Assembly (NCBI RefSeq): GCF_000711895.1
Contig: NZ_JONO01000030.1
Coordinates: forward strand, 1-64,000
Length of the DNA stretch: 64,000 bases
Direction: 5' to 3'
DNA from: Photorhabdus australis DSM 17609
GTDB taxonomy: Bacteria; Pseudomonadota; Gammaproteobacteria; Enterobacterales; Enterobacteriaceae
Each line of letters starts with the position of its first letter. Positions within the stretch are counted from its first letter, which is position 1. Positions 19,745 through 29,555 of this stretch are shown here, in pieces. The position numbers and the translations under genes were made by a program. Below the pieces are notes generated by a model that searched no databases, was not told where the DNA came from, and saw only the letters and a program-made list of their open reading frames with translations.

Positions 19745-19758
19745 GGAATGAGATCCTG

Positions 19759-20997
19759 ATGAAAATGAAAAAGATAGTGGTCTTTTGGTTTGTTTTTACG
19801 CTAGTTAATTTTGTGCTGGCACTGCTAAGTTTGCAAGTGCGTGATGTCTGGAGCCTGTCATCATTAGTGTGGTTTCCGGCGGGCTTATTACAAGGCATTT
19901 TTTGCGCTAGGGCGCCCCGGTACTGGCCTGTCTGGTTAATAACGGGGGCTTTGATTTCTTTGACAGCAAGCCAATGGTATGGGAGGCCAGTAAATGTATC
20001 GTTGATATTTTCTTGTATCAATGTCGTGATGTTAGCCGTGACTGGGCTAATCTGGCAATTTTTCTACGGTGCAATGTGGGCGCCAAAACGAACAAGGGAC
20101 ATCTTTAGTCTGATAATGCTTTGTTCGTTAAGCGGAATTATTGAGCGATTTATGGCTAAGTGGGTACTTCATCTATTGGATTACCCTACCGATATCTCCA
20201 TTTCATTACTGCTTGTCGTAGGCTCTGTATTGAGCTATCTGCCGTTTACATTTTTTATTATTTCTTTCATCACCCATGAAAAAAGCCGAACCGGAGACAG
20301 GAAAGTCTATGGTTTATGGCTAGTGGCTTTGTTAGTTATGGCTGTATTGTTTACTAGCCCACTACCTGAAACCGGGAACATTCATTGGCAAGGAATAGTG
20401 CTGATGTTTTCCTTCAGTTTGCCGATGCTATTAGCATTAAGTGGTAATTTATTGGTATTAAGTAGTTTCTTATCCTTATGTACTCTAGGGGTCGTGAGTG
20501 CAACCATTTTTGGCCTTGGGCCATTTTCATTTCCATTAATGAATCTTCAACAGAATGTACAAATGGCGGCATGGTACAGTACCGCGTTTACTTTGCCTGC
20601 GTTACTATGTTGTAGCTATTTATATAACACAATCAATGCATTGCATCGTCGTAAAGCGCAACTTCTGTTACTGAGTGCGATGTTGGAACAAGAACAGATT
20701 AATTGCTTTCGTTTAAGTGCTGATGGGCACTTGTACTGGCATCATGATGCCGCCTGGATGCGGTGTGGAAAAGCGCCTGCTTACTGGTCGCAGTTGATGG
20801 CTTGGGTACACAAAGAAGACAGACAGAAGATTGAACAACTTAAAAGTTCAGTTTCTTTAATACCACAGGTGTTAAAAGTGCGGATTGCTGATGGCAAAGG
20901 TGAATTTAACCAGGTCATTATCGCCTTGATTATTCATATAGGGGAAAATGCCGGTTTTATTGAAGGGACTATGCGTGAAATAGCAAATAAAAAATAA
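19759..20997 (+). CDS. MASE1-type membrane sensor with PAS-like C-terminus and no output domain
   Basis: From ATG 19759 the protein has 412 aa (MKMKKIVVFWFVFTLVNF). The frame is open to 19621, but that stretch lies inside clpV. The first ~290 residues are a run of hydrophobic helices with the MASE1 signature (LSSLVWFPAGLLQGIFCARAPRYWPVWLITGAL). The last ~110 residues read like a PAS fold (FRLSADGHLYWHHD, then VRIADGKGEFNQVI and GFIEGTMREI). There is no GGDEF, EAL, HisKA or ATPase domain, so it has no output of its own. It is followed 16 bp later by the response regulator, suggesting it is an accessory sensor for that two-component pair. Confidence 0.72.
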   Translation: MKMKKIVVFWFVFTLVNFVLALLSLQVRDVWSLSSLVWFPAGLLQGIFCARAPRYWPVWLITGALISLTASQWYGRPVNVSLIFSCINVVMLAVTGLIWQFFYGAMWAPKRTRDIFSLIMLCSLSGIIERFMAKWVLHLLDYPTDISISLLLVVGSVLSYLPFTFFIISFITHEKSRTGDRKVYGLWLVALLVMAVLFTSPLPETGNIHWQGIVLMFSFSLPMLLALSGNLLVLSSFLSLCTLGVVSATIFGLGPFSFPLMNLQQNVQMAAWYSTAFTLPALLCCSYLYNTINALHRRKAQLLLLSAMLEQEQINCFRLSADGHLYWHHDAAWMRCGKAPAYWSQLMAWVHKEDRQKIEQLKSSVSLIPQVLKVRIADGKGEFNQVIIALIIHIGENAGFIEGTMREIANKK

Positions 20998-21013
20998 TAT
21001 GGAGAAATAACCT

Positions 21014-21640
21014 ATGTCAAGACGAGTTATTATTGCTGACGATCATCCTGTATTTTTATTAGGGCTGCGTACCGTATTGGCAACATTACCCGAGAATTAT
21101 CAGGTTGTAGGAGAGGCGCATGATGTTACTGCGCTTTTTTCTCTACTAGAAGAAAAAGAGGTGGATATGCTAATTACGGATTTCAATATGCCAGGTGATA
21201 ACCAGATTGACGGTCTGCGGATGATTAACCGGATACGTGAGCGATATCCGAGTTTGCCGATTGTGGTGATCACGATGATCAGTGACCGGAAAATAATTGC
21301 TTCGTTGATTGATTACAAAGTGAAAGCGATTTTAAACAAAAACAGTCTATCTCATGAGCTAGTGAAAGGCTTGTATAGTACAACGGGATGCCATGAGCCT
21401 TATTTGAGTGAGCAATTTCTCGAATCTCCGGGAGAGGAAGTTGTCAAGGCTCTAACCGGCAAAGAGTTAGAAGTGATTAAATTATTGGGCCAGGGGTTGA
21501 GTGTGAATGATATTGCTGCGCGTTTGTACCGTACTAAGCAGACGATTAGCGCACAAAAAATCAGCGCGATGAAAAAGCTGGGGTTAGAGAATGAAGCTGC
21601 GCTTTATAATTATTTGCATCAGGTTGGATTGGGATTGTAA
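21014..21640 (+). CDS. Response regulator of BvgA/EvgA type (REC + LuxR HTH)
   Basis: The 208-aa protein has an N-terminal receiver with acidic pair D9-D10, phospho-acceptor D56 (ITDFNMP), T87 and K109. It ends in a LuxR-type helix-turn-helix at about residues 145-205 (LTGKELEVIKLLGQGLSVNDIAARL, KQTISAQK). It is a DNA-binding transcription factor presumably phosphorylated by the hybrid kinase encoded 3 bp downstream. Target genes are not identifiable here; the adjacent T6SS operon on the same strand is a candidate by position only. Confidence 0.92.
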   Translation: MSRRVIIADDHPVFLLGLRTVLATLPENYQVVGEAHDVTALFSLLEEKEVDMLITDFNMPGDNQIDGLRMINRIRERYPSLPIVVITMISDRKIIASLIDYKVKAILNKNSLSHELVKGLYSTTGCHEPYLSEQFLESPGEEVVKALTGKELEVIKLLGQGLSVNDIAARLYRTKQTISAQKISAMKKLGLENEAALYNYLHQVGLGL

Positions 21641-21643
21641 CAA

Positions 21644-24600
21644 ATGAAAGGCTGGCTGAATGGGCCTCGATGGGTAGCTATCTTGTTACTTTTGTTGCCA
21701 TTATCTGGCCGGAGCCTCGATCTGTTTGAATTCCATAATGCGGAAGATCTGCCGGTAGATGGACTGCCGGTGGAATTTTATTCGAATGTCGTCATTCAGG
21801 AGTTTGTTCCATTACCTGTCAAAGAACACGAGATCCTGGCCCCGCATTTCTCAACACTCAAAGTCGGCATTCTCTGCTGTATCGGGGCGCCATTGGTGTC
21901 CCATCGTTGGGATGGCAAGTTGGAAGGAATTTATGCTGATTATCTTCGTCTGATTGAAACTGTGTTAAAAAGGCCGGTGGAGGTACGTCTGTTTGGCAGC
22001 TGGACATCCGCTTATGAAGCATTGCAACGTGGAGATATTCAGCTGTTATCGCATTCTGACTCATCACAATCGGAAAATAGGCGCGATAATACTTACCCGA
22101 TTCTGGTGCAACCGCTTGCTCTGATTATGCGTAAAGAACAAGTGAATATGCCATTTGATGAAATGAATATTATGGCAGCACCTGGCAGTAACCCGAATAT
22201 CATTAAGCAATTGAGTAAGTACTACCGCAGCGTTTTAGTGGCAAAAAGTCAACAGGAGGCAATTCAGGCGGTGGTAGATGGTCAAGTGGATGCTTATCTG
22301 GATGGTCAAAGCCAGATTGCCTATTTACTGGCTTTTCACCCATTTAGCGAGTTGACCTATCGTCGGGAGCTTTCACAGGGAGAACGGTATAATTTTCTTG
22401 GCCGCAACGGTGATGGCATGGTTGAAGCGATCAACCTTATCCTGACCGCAATTCCCCATGAGATAAGAACTAAGGTTTATCAGCGTTGGGTTTCTGGGTT
22501 GGCTCTGGGAAACGATAACGACACAGCGATCTTTTCACCACAAGAAAAAGCCTGGATTAAAGAGAATCCTGTTGTCAATGTCGCAACCAGTCGTACTGAG
22601 CCACCTTATTCGTTCTTAGATAAAAAAGGTGAAATTACAGGGCTGGATGTCGATATTTTACGTCTGATAGGCGAAAAAAGCGGCATCACCTTTAATTTTA
22701 TTCCGGCAGATGGTGTTGCGGGGGTTACAAAGCTGTTAAAAGATGGTGAAGTTCAGATGACTTCTTTGGTCAGTACACCAGATCGTAGCCGTTGGCTCTC
22801 TTTCAGTCATCCTTACGGTACTGTGGAATGGGTAATGATCACCCATAATGGGCGTAATGCACCTTATGAGTTTGAGCAACTTAAGCACCATCGGGTTGCG
22901 GTTCCGCGCGATCATGCACTAATGTCAGTATTGAGGCAGTATCCGGATATTTCCATCGTGGAAGTTGACAGCGTAACAAAAGGTATTGATATGGTACTGG
23001 CCGGAGCGGTGGATGCAACTTTTGATAGTTTGATTAGTGCTGATTATCTACAGGCGAGTCGCTATGGTTCTAATATTTCTATTCAATTCCTTAGGGATTC
23101 GTTACAACCAGAACAATACGCCATCCTACCTTCCTATCCTCAATTGGTTAGCATATTGAATAAAAGCATTGATGCATTGCCCCCAAATGAGCTGCGTGTG
23201 TTGCGCTTAAAATGGTTATCTATGGCAAATGTGACGCCTTATAATGACAATAAGATCTCTCCCTGGTTGAAGTTGTGGGGAGGCGCGTTATTTGTGATTG
23301 CACTGAGTTCGGCCTTCTGGGGCAGTTATCTTGCACACCAAATCAGACGCCGTAAAAAGGCGGAAAATAACTTACAGAATTTACTGGCATACTGGGAAAC
23401 ATTATTTAATAACATTCCTACGCCCATGTTTGTCTGTGATCCAACGATGTGTATTACGGCAGCAAACCTCTATTTTCGGCGTGAGATGAATCAGATTGGA
23501 TCTGATGTAATTGGCCGTAGTCTTTTCTCTCTCTGTTTCTTAAACCCTGATGATGAGCAAGATATCAGTATGATTTTCTTGCACTGTTTGGAGGGGGAGT
23601 TGGCACATTTTTCTGATCGCAGCATTGTGGTTCAGGGGCAAAATAAAGATGTTTATTTATGGCTTGAAAGTTACAGCAATACCGAAGGTGTTGTTCAGGG
23701 AATTATTGGTGGTTGGTTTGATGTCACTGAGCGTAAATTGCTAGCACAAGAGCTGTGCCAGGAACGCGATAAAGCCGAACTTGCCAGTCTGGAAAAATCA
23801 GATTTCCTGGCGCACATGAGCCATGAGATCCGTACTCCTTTACAGGCGATTATCGGTATTCTCGATTTGGAAGTGAAACAACAAACTCACCCATCCACAC
23901 CGTTACATATCGCATGGCATGCCGCCATGTCTTTACAGGGGATCATCGGTGATGTGCTGGATTTTTCCAAGATAGAAGCTGGGCGTATGATGCTGAATCT
24001 AAAACCAGAATCGTTGCAGGATGTTTTGGAAAGTTGTGTGGCGACTTTTAGTCATCGAGCGAAGGAGAAGGGGCTGTATTTTATCCGGCAGTTCGACCTG
24101 CCATCTGAATATTATCATCTGCTGGATGCGACACGTGTCACTCAGGTAGTTAATAACCTGCTGGGCAATGCGATTAAATTTACTGAACAGGGTGGTGTGC
24201 GGATCAGCACTAGCTATCAGCATATTGCAGACAGTAATCGAGATGAAATTACGCTGGTGGTTGCAGATACCGGTTGCGGTATCCCGGAAACCCTGTATGA
24301 GGCGGTTTTACTGCCCTACGTACAGGTAACGCAAAATAATGGTGGTAAGACTGGTACTGGGTTGGGATTACCCATTTCTGTACAGTTAGTTGAATTAATG
24401 GGAGGGAGCCTAAAAATCACGGGTGTACCTGGTGGTGGTGCGCAAGTAACCGCGGTGTTACCACTCGTGCGTAGTGAAATTGAGAGAGAGGCTGCGAGTG
24501 AAAAAACTGAAAGTATTGGCACGGAGATTAATGAACCACTGAATATCTTGGTGGTTGATGACTTACCTGCCAATTTACAGGTGCTGTCATTACAGTTAGC

Positions 24601-25252
24601 ACCATCGGGCCATTATGTTGTACTGGCAGAAAGCGGTGAACAGGCCATGAATCTGATGGAAAATGGCTATTTCGACATTGTGCTGACAGATTGTCAGATG
24701 CCGGTGATGAATGGTTACGAGCTGACTCAGTTGCTGAGAGAATATGAGCAGCTACGTCAATTACCGCCGTTCATTATTCTGGGGTGCACCGCGAACGCAT
24801 TTTCTACCGAGCAAACCCGTTGCCTGGAGGCGGGAATGAATGGTGTGTTGATTAAGCCGTTGGTGCAAAGCAAATTACTGGCAGAAATTACTCGTTATTA
24901 CCGACAAGTCAATGATGAGACAACGCTCGAGTTTTATGAGATTCAAACGTTGGCTCAGCAAGATGTGACAGTAGAGCGACAATTGCTCAGTGCGATACAG
25001 AAGGGGATGGTGGAAGATATTGCAGCGCTGAGACAACAGGAAAATCAACAACGCTATGAGAAAGTTGCTCATCATGCACATCGTATGAAAGGGGCTTTTG
25101 CTCTGATGCAATATCAGCAGGGAATACGTGTCTGTCTGCGCATTGAAAAAGGTGAATGTTGTGATGAGAAAACAGTTACTGTTTTGTTGACTCGTGCGGA
25201 ATATTTCCAACGGCAGATCGAGCAGCGATTGGAAATATTGCTAGAAATATGA
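21644..25252 (+). CDS. BvgS/EvgS-type unorthodox hybrid sensor kinase
   Basis: The 1202-aa protein has a signal-like N-terminus (residues 7-24), two periplasmic solute-binding (SBP_bac_3) domains (about 72-285 and 310-527), a membrane helix (about 541-565), a PAS domain (about 585-695), HisKA with phospho-His H727 (HMSHEIRTPL), and a HATPase with N-box NNLLGNAIKF, ADTGCGIP and GTGLGLP. A receiver with D1016 (LTDCQMP) and a C-terminal Hpt domain with H1146 (HRMKGAF) follow. This is the full four-step phosphorelay seen in BvgS and EvgS. All phospho-sites are intact. The ligand is unknown. Confidence 0.94.
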   Translation: MKGWLNGPRWVAILLLLLPLSGRSLDLFEFHNAEDLPVDGLPVEFYSNVVIQEFVPLPVKEHEILAPHFSTLKVGILCCIGAPLVSHRWDGKLEGIYADYLRLIETVLKRPVEVRLFGSWTSAYEALQRGDIQLLSHSDSSQSENRRDNTYPILVQPLALIMRKEQVNMPFDEMNIMAAPGSNPNIIKQLSKYYRSVLVAKSQQEAIQAVVDGQVDAYLDGQSQIAYLLAFHPFSELTYRRELSQGERYNFLGRNGDGMVEAINLILTAIPHEIRTKVYQRWVSGLALGNDNDTAIFSPQEKAWIKENPVVNVATSRTEPPYSFLDKKGEITGLDVDILRLIGEKSGITFNFIPADGVAGVTKLLKDGEVQMTSLVSTPDRSRWLSFSHPYGTVEWVMITHNGRNAPYEFEQLKHHRVAVPRDHALMSVLRQYPDISIVEVDSVTKGIDMVLAGAVDATFDSLISADYLQASRYGSNISIQFLRDSLQPEQYAILPSYPQLVSILNKSIDALPPNELRVLRLKWLSMANVTPYNDNKISPWLKLWGGALFVIALSSAFWGSYLAHQIRRRKKAENNLQNLLAYWETLFNNIPTPMFVCDPTMCITAANLYFRREMNQIGSDVIGRSLFSLCFLNPDDEQDISMIFLHCLEGELAHFSDRSIVVQGQNKDVYLWLESYSNTEGVVQGIIGGWFDVTERKLLAQELCQERDKAELASLEKSDFLAHMSHEIRTPLQAIIGILDLEVKQQTHPSTPLHIAWHAAMSLQGIIGDVLDFSKIEAGRMMLNLKPESLQDVLESCVATFSHRAKEKGLYFIRQFDLPSEYYHLLDATRVTQVVNNLLGNAIKFTEQGGVRISTSYQHIADSNRDEITLVVADTGCGIPETLYEAVLLPYVQVTQNNGGKTGTGLGLPISVQLVELMGGSLKITGVPGGGAQVTAVLPLVRSEIEREAASEKTESIGTEINEPLNILVVDDLPANLQVLSLQLAPSGHYVVLAESGEQAMNLMENGYFDIVLTDCQMPVMNGYELTQLLREYEQLRQLPPFIILGCTANAFSTEQTRCLEAGMNGVLIKPLVQSKLLAEITRYYRQVNDETTLEFYEIQTLAQQDVTVERQLLSAIQKGMVEDIAALRQQENQQRYEKVAHHAHRMKGAFALMQYQQGIRVCLRIEKGECCDEKTVTVLLTRAEYFQRQIEQRLEILLEI

Positions 25253-25286
25253 AGTGTGAATCATAGTCGTTTAATAGGAGGTAGAA

Positions 25287-25316
25287 GAGCATAAAATCTG
25301 TGGGGTATTTATGCTC
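25287..25316. terminator. Inverted repeat between convergent genes (possible bidirectional terminator)
   Basis: GAGCATAAA and TTTATGCTC form a perfect 9-bp stem around an 11-12-base loop, in the 130-bp gap between the kinase (plus strand) and the lasso exporter gene (minus strand). A run of Ts is missing on both sides, so the terminator call is tentative. Confidence 0.35.
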
Positions 25317-25382
25317 TCCCTCCAGTCAGGCCAGGCCAGGCACCGCTATGCTCATGGTGAGAAAAGCCTTTTCCTTCATATC

Positions 25383-27149
25383 TTATATCGTCTCAGTGTG
25401 TTTCTGATAGAAACTGGCTTGACTGTGAAACATCCGGGCATATTTTCCGTTCTGTGTGATAAGTTCATCATGTGTGCCTGTTTCAACAAGTCGACCCTGG
25501 TGCAATACGATAATACGGTCGACGAAGCGCGTTAAGGAAAGGCGATGACTGACAATAACGGTCGTCCGTTGCCTGGCGAGTTTGAGTATAAGTCGCATTA
25601 TCTCGCCTTCAGACTCTGGATCAAGCGCTGAGGTGGGCTCATCGAAAACAAGTAGGTCGGCCTCATCAACGTGAGCCATCGCCCGCGCAATAGCCAGCCG
25701 TTGCCATTGCCCGCCAGATATATCGGCTCCACCTTCTATTTCCGTCGTTAACGGTGCGTCCAGCCGATTTTCAAGAAAATTCAGACCAACCTCCCGCAGA
25801 TATTTGTTGATAGATTGCGTATCGCGGGTAACAAGATTACCACTTACGTCAAGAGGAAAACGTGCAAAGTCTTGAAATACACCAATGACGCGTGGAGGAA
25901 TGTGTGATACCGACCACGTTAGTTCGCCAGTGGTTGGTGCATATAGCCCGCATAGCATTTTGAGCAGGCTTGTTTTTCCAGCGCCATTTTCACCAACGAT
26001 CGCGATCGTCTGCCCATGTTGAATGTTTAAATTAATTTGCTCCAATGCAGCACATTCAGTACCTGGATAGCGCAGTTCAACATCCCGCAGCATTATATAG
26101 GGCGTGATCACCGATGATTTGGGCACGATCTGAGGCTTACGCATATCCTCACAATTTGTCTTCTGTTTAGCCGTATGAATGGAAACCAGGTTGCGATACG
26201 GACGTACGGTATATGACACTCGCAACAGGTCACCGAAATTAAAAATGACCGCTGATAGGCCGTCTTTCAGTTGAACGAGTGCACCAAGCAAAAAAGCGAG
26301 CTGAGCAATGCCGAACTTACCTAACTGAAATCCATCAACAACGACATAAAGCGGTACGCCTAAACAGATGCTCGCGAACAAGGAGGTGAGCAACAGTTTA
26401 ATGGCGTTACGTGTACGTACCCGCTTGATGTGCTTAAGATAGTTATCATAAAGAGTTTGCCACCGGCTCAGCAAATGCGATTGCATACGATAAAGACGCA
26501 AATCTTTAGCAAATTCGGGCTGCGTTAATATTCGCTCTAGGATGCGTAGTTCGTTAAATGTCGCTGCATGATGTTCTTGCACATCCCAACTTTCGCTTTC
26601 CGTTCGAGCACGGTAGATTACGGTAGGCACCATGCCAACCAGCATCAGGAAAGGGATCCACCATGCGATCTGCCCTGTCAGGAAAAGAATCGGAATAATC
26701 ATCAAAATTCCCGTACATACAGCGTATAGATGTGACACCATTTCACCCAATTCATCGCCGACTTTGGTCGAGAGAATAGCCATTTCACGCAGTTTGGTAT
26801 CTTCATGAATGGAGAGGCCCGGGAACGTTGAGATGATTTCGTTCACCTTACGTTTCAGCAGCATGACTGCTGAGTCTCTCAATGTATCTACAATAAAGTT
26901 TGAGATAGCATTCAGTCCGTCCTGAAAACCACTGAGTATAAAGTAGGCAGACACTAATGCGATGACAACTACTGCGGCTATATTGGTGGTTAGGCTTTCT
27001 ATAAGATGAGCGTTGATATAAAGTAACGCGCCAGGAATGAGGCCAATGACAAGATTAGAGACAATAGCAATAGTTAACGCGCGCGGTGCTGCTTGCCATA
27101 ACAGCGACAATGCGTTACGGAGGTTTTGTATGTTATCCCAATATTTCAT
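25383..27149 (-). CDS. Lasso peptide exporter, ABC transporter (D protein)
   Basis: The 588-aa protein is a half-transporter with an N-terminal membrane domain (helices in about residues 24-50, 56-75, 140-180, 250-300). The C-terminal ATPase has Walker A GENGAGKT (386-393), signature ISGGQ (477-481) and Walker B LLVFDE (499-504) followed by the switch region IVSHR. It is the last gene of the lasso operon, 22 bp after the cyclase gene. In such operons the D protein exports the mature peptide and often provides self-immunity. There is no N-terminal C39 peptidase domain, which fits lasso clusters, where B2 cleaves the leader. Confidence 0.9.
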   Translation of the reverse strand: MKYWDNIQNLRNALSLLWQAAPRALTIAIVSNLVIGLIPGALLYINAHLIESLTTNIAAVVVIALVSAYFILSGFQDGLNAISNFIVDTLRDSAVMLLKRKVNEIISTFPGLSIHEDTKLREMAILSTKVGDELGEMVSHLYAVCTGILMIIPILFLTGQIAWWIPFLMLVGMVPTVIYRARTESESWDVQEHHAATFNELRILERILTQPEFAKDLRLYRMQSHLLSRWQTLYDNYLKHIKRVRTRNAIKLLLTSLFASICLGVPLYVVVDGFQLGKFGIAQLAFLLGALVQLKDGLSAVIFNFGDLLRVSYTVRPYRNLVSIHTAKQKTNCEDMRKPQIVPKSSVITPYIMLRDVELRYPGTECAALEQINLNIQHGQTIAIVGENGAGKTSLLKMLCGLYAPTTGELTWSVSHIPPRVIGVFQDFARFPLDVSGNLVTRDTQSINKYLREVGLNFLENRLDAPLTTEIEGGADISGGQWQRLAIARAMAHVDEADLLVFDEPTSALDPESEGEIMRLILKLARQRTTVIVSHRLSLTRFVDRIIVLHQGRLVETGTHDELITQNGKYARMFHSQASFYQKHTETI

Positions 27150-27171
27150 GACAGTAGTCTCGGCTCATTCA

Positions 27172-29094
27172 TTAGTTCACGAAAGTACGCAAGGGTGAAA
27201 ATTTCAGGTAGTTAATGACAGAAGTTCGCTCCTGCGTAAATTTCATCAGCCAGGCTTCAAGATCTATCACACCACGCAGGTAATGGTATTCAACACCAAG
27301 CTGAGTGTTGGGATCTTCTGTCGCAATGATATAGGCTATCAAATAGCGACGGAATTTGGCCTGATCAATGTACTTCCAACTATCCAAAATCATCGGTCTA
27401 TCCGTCAAACGCAACATTTCTTTCGCGCTGTTATAAAACATACGACGAGCCATCAATGCGTAGCTCGTTTTGCTCTGTTTGTCGGTAACAAAATTGGGCA
27501 GTATGTTGGAATAAGCCTTTCTCGCTAGCATCTTTGAAGTTGGATATGGGTTGGCAAGATTGAGACGCTTGTAATCGTGGTTTAGATGCGGTGGACAGGA
27601 CAGCGTAAATGCGGTCATCCTCGGATCCAGAAGAGGGTGGGAATATGTGCAGTAAATATTCAGCGAATCGAAATAAGTGGCCCGAGGGAAAAGCAAAGTT
27701 TTAATGTAATCATGGCCAAGGTATTTAGCCTGAGAGCGCATTATCTTTATTTTTTGTAATTTAGCTTTCTGGCTCATAGAATTATGCAGCATAGCCCCAA
27801 AGTAGTCGGGTAGCCTCTGGTTATCTAACTCCTCCTTAATCAACGCCCGTCTTCCCAAATAAGGAGAAAGAGAGGTGAGTACACGGTGAAAGTAGTCCAG
27901 AGAAAAAGGACGCACACGCAGATTCTCGGTGATATATTTATGTAACTCCCTGATTCCGTCATGTATACGAATCGAATCTAGAATCCATTGATGCATCGAT
28001 TCTCCAAGAATGATATCCCCGCCTTCTCCTGTCATAATAAGCGATACATTGTTGTGCTGAAAAACGCTAGCGAAAGCCTCCTTAGCAAGTGGGTTAGCGG
28101 ATGGCTCCGGTCCGTCGATGTAGGCGATTGGATCATTTGGTGCCGGCAAACGAAGAAAATCATCAGCATAAACGATATTGTGAGGAAGGTTGCAGTGATG
28201 AACTAGTGTCTCAACAATTTTATCATCTTGGCTCATTGCAAGGTCTGCATCTCTGAAGCTCATATTGGCGCAGAACATGGGAGGGTTTTCATTCAATGCG
28301 AGACTTGCACCGAGGACAGTACTTGAATCTATTCCTCCGCTTAGCAGGATCCCGTCCGCACCAGCTTTGAGGCGGTCTGCCACACAGGTATCAAAGCATT
28401 CTCGGAATGCGTGCTGAAAGTTCCCATGATAAGAGAGTGTCTTGCCATACTGAGAAGCCGCGCTTATGTTCATCGGTGCCAGTTTAAATATCCCATCTGT
28501 TCTATTGATCTTCAATACGCTGTTTATCGGTATCTTTCGTATTTCGGTAAAGAAAGTTGCGCCATCGGCCAGTTCGTTTTCTCCTACCATAACGGACTGC
28601 GTCAGGAATTCAAAGCACGACTCATGCCTTATATTAAGCGGCACATGATGGAACAACAGTAACATTCTTAAGTCATTACTGATGACCCACTGTCTATTCT
28701 TTCCCTGCCAGTAATAAACCGGATGTGTTGCATAGTGATCGGTCACTGCAAGAACATGGTCGGGCTGAATCGATATGTAGCTAAACTCACCCACTACTCT
28801 CCCCTGAGAGGGATCAAGTATCGGTGCGTTTTGGCGGAATGATGAAATAAGAAGATCGCTGTCCAAATCACGTATCCATCCGCTGTAAGATGAATGAGCA
28901 GTAGATATCTCAATGCCAGTCAACTTTCGTTCAGTATCGCAAAGGCGAATATTGGCTTCGATCATTGTTGCCCATTGATGATCCATCTTCTTCATACTAT
29001 CGATTTGGATACCTGTCATGGCACTGAAGAGAGCGTTAATATATGTATCTATATCAATCGTCGTAGCGTTTATTACCACCGACCAAAGTTTCAT
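27172..29094 (-). CDS. Lasso peptide cyclase (asparagine-synthetase-like C protein)
   Basis: From ATG 29094 the protein has 640 aa and starts MKLWSVVINAT, overlapping the B2 stop as ATGA. An alternative ATG at 29109 adds MGYFN. The N-terminal half resembles the class II glutaminase domain but lacks the N-terminal catalytic Cys. The C-terminal half has the PP-loop SGGIDSS (about residues 252-258) and TGEGGDI, which bind and activate ATP. In lasso biosynthesis this enzyme adenylates the ring Asp/Glu side chain so the freed core N-terminus attacks it. The neighbours B1, B2, A and D make this far more likely than true asparagine synthetase. Confidence 0.9.
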   Translation of the reverse strand: MKLWSVVINATTIDIDTYINALFSAMTGIQIDSMKKMDHQWATMIEANIRLCDTERKLTGIEISTAHSSYSGWIRDLDSDLLISSFRQNAPILDPSQGRVVGEFSYISIQPDHVLAVTDHYATHPVYYWQGKNRQWVISNDLRMLLLFHHVPLNIRHESCFEFLTQSVMVGENELADGATFFTEIRKIPINSVLKINRTDGIFKLAPMNISAASQYGKTLSYHGNFQHAFRECFDTCVADRLKAGADGILLSGGIDSSTVLGASLALNENPPMFCANMSFRDADLAMSQDDKIVETLVHHCNLPHNIVYADDFLRLPAPNDPIAYIDGPEPSANPLAKEAFASVFQHNNVSLIMTGEGGDIILGESMHQWILDSIRIHDGIRELHKYITENLRVRPFSLDYFHRVLTSLSPYLGRRALIKEELDNQRLPDYFGAMLHNSMSQKAKLQKIKIMRSQAKYLGHDYIKTLLFPRATYFDSLNIYCTYSHPLLDPRMTAFTLSCPPHLNHDYKRLNLANPYPTSKMLARKAYSNILPNFVTDKQSKTSYALMARRMFYNSAKEMLRLTDRPMILDSWKYIDQAKFRRYLIAYIIATEDPNTQLGVEYHYLRGVIDLEAWLMKFTQERTSVINYLKFSPLRTFVN

Positions 29095-29555
29095 ATTGAA
29101 GTAGCCCATTCAGAGATGGCTGTATCTGGACTCATGCGCTGTAACAAACTATATCCGCTTAAGTCTACATGCCCTGGATTAACAATTTTTGTTTTGAATT
29201 TGTCGCTGCATAATTCAATCCATGCATGACCGACGATCTTCTCATCTTGTTTTTTGATGCCAATCACCATATCGCTGGGTATGCCGTGTAAAGACGCCAA
29301 CAATTGAACGACAATACTCGCTGAATAGCATGATGCACTAGTAATTTCGGATGAATCGGCTTGGTAAATAAAATCACAAATTTCCTGAAAATAAGAGTGA
29401 TCAATATGCTTTTTCGCATCAAAAAAGTTCCTTCGGACAGTGCATGGATATATTGATTTAAAAATACTGAGATAAGCATCTTTGATTGGTTTTTCCAGCA
29501 ATATGGCTCTTACTAAACTGTGTATTAGAAATATATATGCGTTGTTACTTTTCAT
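29091..29555 (-). CDS. Lasso leader peptidase (B2, transglutaminase-like)
   Basis: The 154-aa protein has the transglutaminase-like cysteine protease signature of lasso B2 proteins: C76 in TSASCYSASIVVQLLASLHGIPS and H110 in VGHAWIEL. These would form the catalytic Cys-His pair. It cuts the leader from the precursor after B1 presents it, then hands the core to the cyclase. It overlaps B1 by 11 bp and the cyclase gene by about 4 bp, so translation is coupled. The length is normal for stand-alone B2. Confidence 0.9.
   Translation of the reverse strand: MKSNNAYIFLIHSLVRAILLEKPIKDAYLSIFKSIYPCTVRRNFFDAKKHIDHSYFQEICDFIYQADSSEITSASCYSASIVVQLLASLHGIPSDMVIGIKKQDEKIVGHAWIELCSDKFKTKIVNPGHVDLSGYSLLQRMSPDTAISEWATSI

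Noticed and set aside
19621-19758. Upstream extension of the MASE1 protein
   Set aside because: It is out-of-frame coding sequence of clpV, with no ribosome-binding site. ATG 19759 lies after the clpV stop.
25311-25535. Plus-strand frame of 74 codons between the kinase and the lasso exporter
   Set aside because: Mostly antisense to the exporter gene end, with no ribosome-binding site and no protein-like pattern.
27172-29094. True asparagine synthetase (asnB)
   Set aside because: It lacks the N-terminal catalytic Cys and lies in a lasso operon between B2 and the exporter.
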